Shown here: piece after piece, positions 21,788-33,946 of the stretch | Numbering within the stretch: the stretch's first letter is position 1 | How the letters are laid out: every line of letters begins with the position of its first letter | NCBI RefSeq assembly: GCF_963855985.1 | Contig: NC_087095.1 | Location: 9,744,001-9,808,000 of the forward strand | Reading direction: 5' to 3' | Length of the DNA: 64,000 bases | Source: Ostrinia nubilalis | Taxonomy: Eukaryota > Arthropoda > Insecta > Lepidoptera > Crambidae | Made by a program: the position numbers and the translations under genes | Notes under the pieces: generated by a model | What the model was told of the DNA's origin: nothing | What the model saw: only the letters and a program-made list of their open reading frames with translations | The model's database searches: none

Positions 21788-23571
21788 GGAATCGCAAAAT
21801 CACATATCTAAATCAGACTAAATCAGATAATACAAAGCTATTAAGTATTAGGTCATCTCCAAATGATTCGGTTGCTCACGTAAACAATTTTTTCGGTAAC
21901 ATTGGAAAAAACTTAGCGGATGCCATAGATCAGCCTCCTTCTAGCAATTATTATTCTCTTAATATGCACAGTCCATCTCAGCTAAATTCCTTTGCTCTTA
22001 TTGATACTGATGAGGACGAAGTTCACACTATACTGATGAACTTAAAATCGGACAGTGCTCCTGGTTGGGACAATATCCCGACTAGCTTTCTCAAGCTTGC
22101 TAGAAACGAGGTGATTCCGGTTATTACCTATTTAATTAACCTCTGCTTTGGTAGTGGTATATTCCCAACACTCCTAAAAGAGTCTATTATAACACCAGTA
22201 TACAAGGGTGGAGATGGAGACGATGTTAATAACTACAGGCCAATCTCGGTGCTAACTTCACTATCAAAATTGGTTGAAAAAATTATTAACAAAAGACTTC
22301 TTAACTATCTTGATAAAAATAACATTCTATCATCTTCTCAATATGGATTTCGTGCAGGAAAATGTACTGAAGATGCTATTAGTGCATTGACGTCAGAAAT
22401 AATAAATAAGCTGGATAATAAGAAAAAATGTCTATCAGTATTTCTAGACCTAAAAAAAGCATTTGACACCGTCTCCATCTCGATCCTCCTTAAGAAACTT
22501 GAACTGGTCGGTATCAGAGGAATCCCTCTTAATTTGTTTAAAAGCTACCTGCAGGACCGAAAACAAAGAGTAAAAATAGATCAAACCATAAGCGACAAAA
22601 CAGTAGTGGAATACGGTGTACCCCAGGGAAGTGTCCTGGGCCCAACCCTATTTTTAGTCTATATTAACGACTTGTGTAACATGCAGATCGAGAATTGCAA
22701 AATCTTGTCTTATGCAGACGACACTGCCGTAATTTTTACTGGTGACTCGTGGTATAACATCAAAACTGCTGCGGAGCTTGGTCTGTCTAGAATAAACGAT
22801 TGGCTCAAGTGTAACCTCCTGACACTAAATACTTTAAAAACCAATTATATGTGTTTCTCTGTATATAGCAGGACGCAACCTGATGATGCTTTTGAAATTA
22901 AAATACATTCATGTAGGCAAACTCAAACTATTTGCGGCTGTCCAGCTATAGGTAGAGTTAGTAGCACAAAATATTTGGGAGTTATGATAGACCAGCGTCT
23001 CTCGTGGCAGTCACATATTGATTTGGTAGCGTGTAGAATAAGAAAAATGATATGGATTTTTAAATCACTTAGACACGTAGCAACCAAGCGACTTCTAAAT
23101 CAGGTTTACATTTCCTTAGTCCAGTCTATCATAATTTACTGCATAACAGTATGGGGTGGAGCGCCAAAAACTAAATTCATAGATGTCGAAAGAGCACAGA
23201 GAGCTTTATTAAAAGTTATGTTTTTCAAGCAGAAAAAATTTTCAACTACGCTACTTTATGACTTAGTGGACTTACTCACAATTAGGAAACTTTACATCTT
23301 ACATGCTATATTAAAAAGACATAAGTCATTGGCCTACAATCCTATTATAACACAAAAAAGAAGAAAACATAAGATAATTGAAACGCAAGTCACTCACACA
23401 ACCTTTGCCCAAAATCAATTCCAGAGCCTATCCTCTCACTTATATAATGATATAAATAAAATAATAGAAATATACCCACTGACCTATCGGGAATGCAAAA
23501 TTAAACTTATTAACTGGCTAAAAACCTTAGACTATGATGAAACTGAAAAATTGCTGAAATACTCTACTTGA
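21788..23571 (+). CDS. LINE reverse transcriptase, 5'-partial ORF2
   Basis: This is the reverse transcriptase of a CR1/Jockey-type LINE, which copies its RNA at a nicked target. Counting from the first ATG (21964), the RT has NYRPISVL at 90-97, QYGFRAGKCT at 126-135, FLDLKKAFD with Asp162, GVPQGSVLGP at 218-227 and the catalytic YADD at 250-253. A C-terminal helical region follows. The frame is open upstream of the ATG back to 21788 and that part reads like LINE sequence (NNFFGNIGKNLADAI), so the ATG is not a true start. No stop codon or frameshift interrupts it, which suggests a recent insertion. Without the endonuclease this copy cannot move by itself. Confidence 0.88.
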
Positions 23572-23583
23572 TACAATACACGT

Positions 23584-23631
<48 letters not shown>

Positions 23632-23664
23632 AAGCACACACATACACACACACACACACACACC
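23584..23664 (+). repeat. CA dinucleotide microsatellite
   Basis: A nearly pure CA run, broken by AAG and ATA interruptions around 23630-23642, lies right after the LINE stop codon and inside its 3' UTR. Confidence 0.95.
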
Positions 23665-23870
23665 AAACGCAACCTAAATATGTGGTGATTTTGTTACTTT
23701 TTGGTTATGATAAAAAAAAAATGTTACTGTTAATTTGTTAAGGGAGAGCGACTCCTTCTGGCACAGGTGCCATTGCACTTACAAGAAAGAGTCCACCTCA
23801 AATTCCATTAATTGTTGTTGTTAACGAAATAAACATTTTTCATTTTTCATTTTTTCATTTTCAATCGTTA

Positions 23871-25032
23871 GTAGCAGTTAAGTACGTAACTGTCCTTTTT
23901 ATTACATTACGGTAAAATTTCCTGATAGTGTCTTTTATAATCTAACCTCTGAAAACTTCAAACTTACTCGTACGTAATGTACGAGTAAGTTTAAAGTATG
24001 TATTTTTATGCGATAGTGTAATATTATACTAATTTTATAAATGCGAAATACAAAAAATAAAAGTGTCAATAATAAAGAAACCTGACGCGTTTGATATTTT
24101 AATTTCCGAATTCTGCTAAACGTGCTCGTGCCTGAAATTCATGATTTCTTTGTATTATGTTTTACAATTTTTATTAAGTCACAAAGTTTATGATTATGTT
24201 AGCACACGTATTCACCAAATATATATCTATAGTAGCATCTCTACAATACCATCATTACTGGAATACGACAGGACGCGGAGTACGCGCGCTTCAACTAAAT
24301 CTACATTCAGCGCACGAGGACGGTGGCGCGACGGTCGCGCAATTTAACTCTGATTTATGAGTTTATGAGCCACTCAGTATATCCGAACTTGGCTAGAGGG
24401 CCCGGCCCGTTTATCCAATGGCTAGTTTCCACTTTATTGTGACTGATAGCTTTTAAATTCGTCTGGATTCTTCACGAACTCTGAAAAGTTGCAAACATCA
24501 ATCCCTATTTGATGTTGATTTGTGTCTACCTAACAATCAAAATAATAATAGTTTTTCTATCGACTGACGCTTCAAACGAAATCTATGAAAGCAACAATTA
24601 CTTGTAATTTACGATTCTAAAAGTTTGATTTGTGTCACCCAACTCGAGCTTTATTTTTCCAATTTATGAAGACTGTGTATAAAGTTTGAAAATAATAGTT
24701 TATAGAGCCTTTTCTTCAAATATTATTTCACCATTGGTGGTGTGATAAAATAATGCATGCGCAAAGTGTCTCGAAAGAGTCATTAATTTCAAGGCAAAAT
24801 GCAAGTTACCGGTTGATACCGCGCGGGGTGCTTGCACGTAGCGATTTCGTGCGATAAAATAATATTAAAGCGGGTTGTGTTTCGGAATGGAAACGATTGT
24901 TTTCCACCGGGACCGGCACGTCATTTGTCGGATCTCGGATCGGCCGTGTGGTAATCAGAATAGGCACGCAAACTTACAAATTACCGTACGCTCGACAGCG
25001 AAGCGACGACATTTTTGATAAGTCATTTTAGT
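23871..25032. other. No gene; LEP1-like 5' fragment near 24028 and GC-richer patches
   Basis: At 24028-24052 the words ACTAATTTTATAAATGCGAAA resemble the first bases of the LEP1-like copies, with nothing of their 3' part. CpG-richer patches at 24265-24345 and 24815-25015 match no feature I recognise. Confidence 0.4.
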
Positions 25033-26461
25033 CCAGTAGAATTAGCTTTTAAATCGGAAATAATTCCTACAAAAGATTTTATTGTTTTAATGGCTTCATT
25101 GGTTGCCCATTAAGACTCTCCTAAGTTTTCGACTTCGACGGAGTTGTGCTTAAGTGGTGGGGGCCCCCGAAAGAGGCATTTTTTCGGTTTTCCGGTTATA
25201 CCGCGTAAAGGACTAACCCTATCAAAAAGTGGTCTTCATGACGGTTGAAGGGCACTTAATCCTGCATTGAATAAGACCAAATTCATATGTTTTGGACAAA
25301 CCGTTCTCGCGCTAAAGTTCGGCAAAGTAGAAAATATACGTATAATTAATGACCCTCTCCACGTCCAATGGTTTGTTACCCACAGGCTTCCAAGTCTTGA
25401 AAAGGGCCACCTCAACCAGTGTAACCCTATCAAGGCTTACGAGCTTGATGCGCCTATCCTTGTTCGTCCCAGCCGTTCCTTAACTGCGGTTGCTGCACCT
25501 CTTCCTGGCACTTACCTGAACGACTCTGTGTTACCTCCTGTGGCTGCCCCTATTCCTTGTATCCTCCTGCATGACTACGTTGCCTAGCCGTATGCCTGGT
25601 CTAAGGTTCGACGCCAAAAATCAACAACAACATGTTCATATTAAAACACTGAAGAGTTTTTTGTTTGTTTGTTTGAACGCGCTAATCTTAAGAATTACTA
25701 GTTTGATTGAAATCATTATTTTTGTGTTGAATAGCTCATACATTGAGGAAGGCTATAGGATATATACAATCACTCTACGACTAATAGAGGCGAAGCAGTA
25801 AAGAAAAATGTTGCAAGCACGGGAAATAGTATTTAAACTATTTTCACTCGTACGAAGTTGATTTTGTGGCGTCGAACCTTGGACCAGGCATATGGCTAAG
25901 CAATGAAATCGTACAGGAGGGTACAAGGAAGAGGGGCAGCCACATTAGGTAACACAGAGTCGTTCAGGAGAGTGCCAGGAAGAGGTGCAGCAACCGCAGT
26001 TAAGGAACGGCTGGGACGAACAAGAATAGGCGCATCAAGCTCGTAAGCCTTGATAGGGTTACACTGGTTGAGGTGGCCCTTTTCAAGACTTGGAAGCCTG
26101 TGGGTAACAAACCATTGGACGTGGAGAGGGTCATTAATTATACGTATATTTTCTACTTTGCCGAACTTTAGCGCGAGAACGGTTTGTCCAAAACATATGA
26201 ATTTGGTCTTATTCAATGCAGGATTAAGTGCCCTTTAACCGTCATGAAGACCACTTTTCGATAGGGTAAGTCCTTTACGCGGTATAACCGGAAAACCGAA
26301 AAAACGCCCCTTTCGGGGGCCCCCACCACTTAAGCACAACTCCGTCGAAGTCGAAAACTTAGGAGAGTCTTAATGGGCAACCAATGAAGCCATTAAAGCA
26401 AAAAAATCTTTTGTAGGAATTATTTCCGATTTAATCAATTTTTGTGTTTAATTCTACTGGC
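25033..26461. mobile_element. 1.43-kb foldback element with ~600-bp inverted arms
   Basis: The left arm (25033 to about 25626) and right arm (about 25856-26461) are reverse complements, with a 14-bp indel near the outer ends and a ~230-bp centre. The outer edges share CCAGTAGAATTA, and each arm contains the GC-rich palindrome GGGGGCCCCC. Each arm carries a mirrored 106-codon frame without ATG (25267-25587 on +, 25896-26216 on -). The first ~225 bp of these frames are almost identical, and the remainder differs mostly at amino-acid-changing positions. No transposase is visible. It may be a foldback transposon or a tail-to-tail inverted duplication of an unknown repeat. Confidence 0.8.
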
Positions 26462-29400
26462 CTATTTAGCGTGTAGACAGCCGGTTTAATTTCTGTGAAA
26501 AACTTTGATTGATTAAATATTTTTATTTTTACTTGCTGCGGTGAAGTTTCTTGGAATTAATCTGTTGCAAAGTTATAAAGTCTTAACATTAAAAGGTGTA
26601 CTGAGAAAAATTCAAGACACACTGTGATACGGTTTTCATAGGCTCCACTGATTTTTGAGAGGTTTTTAGTTATAGAGCTGAAAATGGTATAACATTATAG
26701 TGGAAACTTTTCAGCATCGTATTTATCAAGACTATCCATTTACTTGACTATTTGCCTATAATCTTAAAAATTTAAACGCATACTTCCAACTTACTTACCT
26801 ACTGAAAATCTCGTTCACATTTTTCAACATTACTCTAAATAAGTAAAGACTTCAAGCGCAATAACTCGTCGAAAAAAATAATCTGGCGCTCACGTACGTA
26901 CTTTACATAAAAATTCATTCGCTACACATAATTTGGGAGTAGGATTATTGCTATACGTTCCTTACATTTTTTACGGACAGGTAATTTTTAAATTTCGTAA
27001 TGAAAACTGTTTTATACATAATGTCATGTCTTCCTGGTATTCGTACTGGACTTCAGAACCAGTTGTTGAGTTTAAATTTCATAATGAGTTCGAGTTAAAA
27101 GGTACCCAAAACCATTGAAGTTTCTTGTATAGGTACCTAAAGAGAGAAGAGTCTTCTTAGTAATCAATATTATTGTTTTATTGAGTTTAACAGTACATTA
27201 GATTTTACATTTTTGTTTCGATTAATAACTAGGTATTCCAATTGTATAAGATATCACAACGCTTAGCGTGATGTGCTGTCGTTCGTACATGACAAGTAAA
27301 TTGATACAGCAATCATTAAAATACTACATTAATGACATACGCAGGTCATGTATTAGTTGATCTATACGCGTGTAGTTTAAAGGTCACTGACATGCCCTTC
27401 TTTTCATGCAATCCAAATAATGAAATGCACAGTGGGTGAGTCAGCAACACAGCATAGTCGTGATAATACCTACTACTGCAGTTCAATTCCGAGGTTATGG
27501 GTCTAGATTGGCTCTGAAATAGTTAAGTAAAGAGAAAATAGTACCTATAGTTTTAAAGTTTTCATTTATTTTTCTATTGTGTGAAGTTACAGTCCTGGTT
27601 TCAGAGTTTAAGCGTTGGCCTGATTTTGGGCTTTATTATTTCTGGCAGATTTAAGATTTAGACAAGAAGTTAGTACTTAATTAACATTTTCTAACAGAAT
27701 CGCCTTTCAATCAACATTTTAAAAAACTTGAAAAAAACGAACTGCCTAAGGTGGGAATCAAAGCTACGACCTTTCGCTTGCCGGGCGACTGCTCTTCCAT
27801 CTGAGCTACTTAGGCCGAAATTTCAAATATCTAAATAAATAGTAATCTAAGCTCTGAACCACGTAGTTTTAGGTTGTAGAACGGCACCTAAATGCTGTAT
27901 TTATTTACAAAAAGGTTTTTTTCGTTGCCTCTTCGTGAAATCAATCCAATCGGTTTGATGGATTTCGCCGGGTGAATTCGAAATGACGGTAACTAATAGT
28001 TTTCAATTTTATGTTCTATTATGTTATTAACCTACTGCAACTAACTATTTCATGTAGGTTTTTGTCACACGATTAAGCATTTCTTGAGAGCGTCTTGACC
28101 GATGTGGATGATTTATTTTGTTATATTGTCAGGACAAGTTAATAAAACATTCTGGACAATCATCGAGATACAAAGACAAGAGGAATAAGTTAGTAATTTT
28201 GTAGTTCAACTTGAAACCTAGTTATAGACATGTCATCTAAATAATTTATGAGCAATCATTTCATTAGCGTCTAAATTAGTTTAACTTATTTATACGCGAG
28301 ACACCACATACCCTCTTTGGTTATTCAGGAAACATTTTCTTTAAGAGGCTGTTATAGTATTAACATAAGCAGTAACTTGAATCCTTAGGGGTCGTGATCG
28401 GAATTGCCTGGCCTCGGCCCAGAATGTTAAGTAGGGTCACTATAGTAGCTTTTTGATTTTGATTAATGATTACAAATTACAGATGACTTCTATGTTATTT
28501 TATGTCGTTAACGTATATTGCACAGGTCACAACAAAGCGAAAATTTTGAGTTGTATTAATGTGGTAGTGTTGTACCAAATTTGATATACTTACCAATTCT
28601 CCGCACAATTATTATTGTTCAGAATGAAAGAACTTAATTTGATATGTATTTTTATTCTAACAATAACACAATTGTTAATGTCACTTGTTAGTAAGTACGT
28701 AATTGGTACAAACACTTTGATAACAAGTCTCCTTATTTTATATTTCAGAAAACATTTTGAATGTTGAAAAAATTCTCTTTTAAGTAAGATTGTTAAAATT
28801 TCCTTTCTCGTCGATAAAGAAATATTATTAATAGTTCCTTTAGTACTTAACTACTTACGTCCATAGAAGGTTAAAATAGTAAATGAGAGTAGCCTCTATT
28901 AATTATGTAAAGGTAACCTAATGAGATCTATTATTAGATGAGCATAGCGGCCTCGTGCCCATCCACTCGGCCTTGTTTCTATTTCCACACCTGCCAGGTA
29001 TCGAAGGACAGATTCAGCTTAAAATATCGCGATCTAAATGCAAATAGGATCTACAGTACTTATACAGGGTGTTAAGACTTTGGCATCCCCCAATATGAGA
29101 CAAATCCAATTGTTTGTCTTTATTTTAACTAAGTATGTATTTGTATAAGTTATAAAGAGTTTGAAACTATTGGACAGTCACAGTCAGTAACAGCACATTA
29201 GCCTATAACTTTTTGTTGCAAACACTAACACGTAACACCTTAATACATCGAAATAAGATGCCACAGTGTTAAACTTGATGTGCTGTCGTCTATACCTACA
29301 ATATTTTAATTAATGAAATTTTAGCACATTGAATTTGTCGTCATATTTGGGGAAAGTACTTTGCATTATGAGTTTATGAGTAGTCTTAATTTAAAAGAAT

Positions 29401-29691
29401 GCCAACGATTTAAATTTCATCCTGTATATTTCCATCCACCTGAATTTCGCCCAATTCGAACTGAAATGTGGTCTTACCTCAGCGTCTTCTATTGGTTTAG
29501 GGAATTGGACGTTAAGTCTAAAGATCTATTTCCATGAAGATCTGATTCCCAGAAAAGGTACATTAAGCAATTACTTAGTAGTAGTTTGATTGATTGGGAT
29601 ATTGAAGGTTTCTCCAGGAAAGATTTTAACGTTATAAATATAATAGGTGTCAAAAGTCACTTTTTGGCATTAAGGCTTCGAAGGTTATTTA
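26462..29691. other. No gene recognised apart from a tRNA-like sequence
   Basis: AT-rich DNA with short frames only. The tRNA-like sequence at 27744-27815 is listed separately. Nothing else stands out. Confidence 0.45.
27744..27815 (-). pseudogene. tRNA-like sequence, anticodon position GGC; tRNA pseudogene or SINE head
   Basis: Seventy-two bases on the minus strand fold as a cloverleaf. The acceptor stem GCCTAAG/CTTAGGC pairs 7 of 7 and the D stem GCTC/GAGC 4 of 4. The anticodon stem GTCGC/GCGAA pairs 4 of 5 around the loop CCGGCAA. The T stem GTAGC/CCCAC pairs only 3 of 5, with loop TTTGATT instead of TTCGATT. The A box TAGCTCAGATGG is good; the B box is weak. A run of seven T follows on the minus strand, like a pol III terminator. 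GGC for alanine is not a usual eukaryotic anticodon, so a working tRNA is unlikely. Confidence 0.6.
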
Positions 29692-29873
29692 AGCCTAGGC
29701 GCAGACCATCGATTTTTCATCGGCCGATAGATTAATCGGGCAGTTGATCAGAGTATGGGCATGTATGGAAGTGCGCATATTACACCGATTTGATTTGACC
29801 GATTGTTCATACAAATTAAAATCGGCGGGCCCAACTATCGGCCATCTAAAAATCGGTGGTCTGCGCCTAGGCT
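29692..29873. mobile_element. MITE with TIR containing TAGGCGCA, copy 2
   Basis: It is framed by AGCCTAGGCGCAGACC and its complement, and shares the body of the element at 18527-18697 with about 10 bp of extra sequence in the middle. Confidence 0.78.
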
Positions 29874-30297
29874 AAGGCTGACTACAAAAGATAGTTAAAT
29901 ATAAATTCGTGACCCAAATAAAATGTCCCCACTGAATTTATAGTAAACTTCATCAAACACCTTACCATAATTCACACTGAAAAATGAACTAAAGTTTAGT
30001 CTATGCTGGCGTTAAAATATTGTCTGCGAGGTGGGACATTTGAGACGAACGGTTGCGTTTAAAATTTATGGTGTAAAAATGCGCCTACTTGACGGCGAGC
30101 GAAGCTGACAACCGTCTTATACTTTTACCACACCAGAAAATGTATTTTAAAATCTGGAATTAGAACTAGGAACTATGTATATTACAACCTGAATATTCTA
30201 ATAAATAACAAACTACAATTATTCTAAGTACGTACAAATATTATGAAGGACATACTCGTAGCTTACTTATGAGTAAAATTATAAGTGTCACTCATGA

Positions 30298-30468
30298 CAT
30301 TTTCCCTTTAATCTGCCCGCTCATCAAGAATTTGATACCAACGTTAATAAAATTAATATTCTACGCCCACGGAAACATGATGATGAAGCGATAAGAACAT
30401 TAATTGATCAGATAAAGGTGTTCCTGAAAGAAGGAGATACTTCGCAAGCCACTATAGATGAATTCTAA
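30298..30468 (+). pseudogene. Short open frame of protein-like composition, unidentified
   Basis: The frame from the codon after the TGA at 30295 to the TAA at 30466-30468 gives 56 codons without an ATG. The segment RKHDDEAIRTLIDQIKVF and the following charged residues look helical and protein-like rather than random for such AT-rich DNA. It could be an exon (an AG acceptor lies at about 30329) or a retro-copied fragment. AATAAA-like signals follow at about 30489 and 30508. I cannot assign a family. Confidence 0.3.
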
Positions 30469-30640
30469 TCTGTTCGTCTCGTTTGCTCAATAAAGAGATC
30501 TGGTATAAATAAAGAGGACAGGAAGAGTCGATATATTTTATTAGTCTTGCTGCGTAGACATCTATCCGTCTTCTTTTATCACTCTACAGATTCTGGTATA
30601 AGTAAAAGAGACAGCTGGAGTCGATATATTGAAATCCGTT
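30469..30640 (+). repeat. Two imperfect tandem units of ~94 bp
   Basis: AGATCTGGTATAAATAAAGA at 30497 and AGATTCTGGTATAAGTAAAA at about 30590 begin equivalent stretches that both run to GAGTCGATATATT. The preceding pyrimidine-rich parts also align. It is an old tandem duplication. Confidence 0.6.
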
Positions 30641-30843
30641 TTCGGGGTAGACCACTACCACGTAATACTCCTTACCACAAGAGGACGTTTGCGTGCCTCC
30701 CTTTCATTTGTTTTGCCTCTCGCCGCCACAAGTGCGACAAACTTTCTGACCCAGCACATTATGAATTAGAGGACATATTATTTTTATTTATTGACCAGTC
30801 ATTGCTCTACTTTTCGTTGCAAGATTATGTTCATAATTTGTAG

Positions 30844-33110
30844 TGTTTCAGGCTGCCAGCATATTTACGTAATGTGTTGTGTAGTAGAGTTCCAATCTAA
30901 AATTCATGATTATGTGCAGTTGGTGAACAAATAATTTTACTGTTATTGATACCTAGCTGTTTGCTGTTATTTTAAAATTTATATTAATTTTTCATTGCCG
31001 GTTTATTACACAGTCATTGTGTCAGTATATGTACTGAACAGCAAAATGTTTTCAAAATAATTATGTTCTCATCTGTTTGCTGTTCCTTTCTAGTGACGGC
31101 TTTAGTAAAAAAATAGTGAACGCTTTGTTATCATTTATAACAAAGCTTAACCTCTATTCTTCAGCTAAATGAGAATAAAGTGAAATACGGTTAGTCATAA
31201 ACAGGTAACTTGATAACTGAAAAGGACGATTTTTTAAATTGTGTGTATTTGAACAACAATATTTTACCCATTCCATTTAGTAAAAAGTAAACGCGACGGT
31301 TTCAAGAGCTTTTCTCTTTCAGTTTTTCTCCGCTAAGACTCCTGAAGCTTATACGTGTTTTGAAGTTACACAAAAGAAAATTCAAGCTCATAAACAAGTT
31401 TTACAATGCTGGATATGTAGAGTCATAAGTATTCATGATAAAATTTGAATACTTATTTGTTTACTCTATGTGAGTTTTATATTGTTGTTGTGTGTAGTAT
31501 ACTTCTTTGCATTTTTACATTTTAAAGCAATACCAATTGGTTTCCATTTTCCAGAGAGATTCTGATGAAAAACGTAAAGATATAGGTACTAACATCAACT
31601 TTATTGCGTTCAAAGAAGTCTAATTTGTTACAATTAGCAAAATAATTAAGGAAAAACAAGTTGGTAATTAAGTTTACTCTTCTCGTGCATTTTAGGGGAA
31701 ATTAATTCTTTGTTTTCATTAAAAATTATTATAGCTAGAAAAAAGACATGTTTTTTGTTAGGATAAAAATGTACGTAGATAAATGTTAGGCTTATAATTA
31801 GGTTTAAGTAGCTTTTTGGATTTTACTGTCTATTTACTCTATACATAAAATCTTCCAAAAGCACATTCGTTCAAAACATGACAAATGACAAGCTCATGTA
31901 AAACTCCATGTCAATACATAGGGTATTATTATCCTCTAACCTCTACCTCTATTAAATCTAATCTTCAACTATAAAAAAAATGTGTCCATGTAAATGAACA
32001 CTGAACATTCAAATCCTAGCTAATTCGTGTTAAAGTCGACAGAAATCTTGAACGAAAATTTCGTACATTTACCACATCGTCGGCACCTACTCGACTAGAG
32101 CTTTGTTCTACGAGTACCTCAAAGCTAATTCAAAGATTCTCGCCGGAGCAACCGTAAATACCTTTTTAGCAGGTCCATAGAGTTTTATAAGGCTCAGGGC
32201 ATAAAAGGTGTTTTAAAAATGTTATTTTTATCTGCCGTTGCTTTTTGTGGTAGGCCATTCTATTGTAGGTATGTGGGAAATAAACCATCCATCTACAAAT
32301 ACGAGGAGGTTATGTGTGGTTTCATACCAAAAACCAGATACTTATCTGGTATGCTTATCTTATAACTTTATGAAGATCAAAATAAATAAACAGGTAGAGA
32401 CAAAATCAATGTCAGTTTTATCAAAAATTACAAATATTATTTTTTACTATCGTAGTATAATCTATTTAAACTTTTGCACTTGATTAACGTAGGGAGGTTA
32501 ATACCGGGCGGCAATCTCTACCAGTCAAGTAGAGAAAATAAGACAAGTATTAGTAAAAAAGCAACTTTTGTGCATCTGTATTTTTGTACGTTTTATACCT
32601 TAAGATTTAGTAAATAACTTCAAAGAGCTTCTCTTGATTACTATCATAAAGTAACCACACCCGCTATCTATCCCCAAATAAATAAACTAAGATTCACAAT
32701 ATATAATTACGTACACAGTAACTCCATCTACACTTTTGTACCTGACTTAGGGGCGTTGTGAAGGTGTGGACGGAATTTTGCTTTGATACTACCTATATTG
32801 CAATTGTTTACACGAAACGAAACTGAAACTCACTATGTCTTGCTAGAAATTATGAGCTCTATTTCGGAAATGTGAGTTTACAGTATCATCTTTATTTCAC
32901 TCCTTTCAAATTTTATAAGTAGGATTTATTTTCCAACTTAAAATCTGTCTCAATTCAAATTGGTTCAGCGGTTTAAGTTTGGCAACGCAAAAAATACACA
33001 AACAGACACGTAAACAATTCCTTCTAGAGTTACAATGTATATGAGTTTAGGGGTAAAAGTGATGTAACTACATTTGTTCGCTATGAAACTCACAAGTGTC
33101 ACTAGAAACA
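30844..33110. other. No gene recognised
   Basis: AT-rich sequence. Near 32950-32990 the words AATTGGTTCAGCGGTTTAAG resemble the middle of LEP1-like elements, with no other part present. Short frames here match nothing. Confidence 0.45.
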
Positions 33111-33235
33111 TTAAGGCTGGGTTGCACCATCTTGCTTTAACTTTAACAAACGTCAAAAATCTGTCAAACTCCATTCAAAAAACACCGGTTATTGTTATTG
33201 TTACGGTTAAAATAAGGTGATGCAACCCAGCCTAA
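33111..33235. mobile_element. MITE of the GGCTGGGTTGCACC family, best preserved copy
   Basis: The ends TTAAGGCTGGGTTGCACCAT and ATGCAACCCAGCCTAA are inverted repeats. The interior has the CAAAAATCTGTCAAACTCCA and ACCGGTTATTGTTATTG blocks common to all four copies. Confidence 0.85.
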
Positions 33236-33565
33236 GCGTTGTGTTCATTACAATTTGTGATGCTCGTACATCCATACGTTTACTGGAGCACGTGTTAACA
33301 CGTAGCGTTGCTCTAGGTTATGTGGTCTGAGCCTTAGGGAAACCGGGACCGTAGGAATATTAGTGTTTCATTAGGGGCCCGAGGTCGGACTGTTTGACCT
33401 TTTAATTGGGATAAACTTAGATAATTACATACTATACTGGTTTCATCCAGAATTCTGTTGAAATAGTTACCTTTTCAGTAGAAATTATGGACATTTTAGC
33501 ACGTTTTTAATTTGTGCAATTTTATTTGGATTTGGTTTTAATTTAGTCATTAGTGAGTTGGATAT

Positions 33566-33935
33566 CAAGGTCACCCAAAGAGCGATGGAGCGTGCTATGC
33601 TCGGAGTTTCCCTGCGTGATCGAATCAGAAATGAGGAGATCCGTAGGAGAACCAGAGTGACTGACATAGCCCGCAGAATCGCTAAAATCAAGTGGCAGTG
33701 GGCGGGGCACATAGCTCGAAGAGCTGATGGCCGCTGGGGCAGGAAAGTTCTTGAGTGGCGACCACGAGCTGGAAGACGTAGCGTGGGCAGGCCTCCCACT
33801 AGGTGGACCGACGATCTGGTGAAGGTCGCGGGAAGTACCTGGATGCAAGCGGCGCAGGACCGGTCTTTGTGGAAATCCTTGGGGGAGGCCTTTGTCCAGC
33901 AGTGGACGTCTTTCGGCTGAAACGAACGAACGAAC
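33566..33935 (+). mobile_element. RTE-type LINE, 370-bp 3' end with intact C-terminal frame
   Basis: The insertion is bounded by the 11-bp direct repeat GAGTTGGATAT (33555-33565 and 33936-33946). It encodes 117 uninterrupted codons to the TGA at 33918-33920. Recognisable stretches are KWQWAGHIARR, GRPPTRWTDDL and VQQWTSFG, the familiar C-terminus of lepidopteran RTE-type endonuclease-reverse transcriptases. A GAAC-repeat tail follows. It is a classic 5'-truncated target-primed insertion. No ATG lies in frame near the start, so it is not expected to be translated. Confidence 0.88.
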
Positions 33936-33946
33936 GAGTTGGATAT

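Larger units (their letters stand above)
21785..23870 (+). mobile_element. 5'-truncated CR1/Jockey-type non-LTR retrotransposon
   Basis: The copy starts within ORF2, just before the RT domain; the frame is closed by TAG at 21785-21787. It runs through RT and a C-terminal domain to the stop at 23571. It continues into a 3' UTR with an imperfect CA repeat (23584-23664), and ends in CATTTTT-type short repeats near 23830-23865. The endonuclease and ORF1 are absent. No clear target duplication was found, so both edges are approximate. Confidence 0.8.

Noticed and set aside
25267..25587. 106-codon frame in the foldback as a real gene
   Set aside because: There is no ATG start. The opposite strand is also open over much of the same stretch and no domain is recognised, so coding is not supported even though the frame is mirrored in the other arm.
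27744..27815. Functional tRNA-Ala gene
   Set aside because: The weak T stem, altered T loop and GGC anticodon position argue against it.
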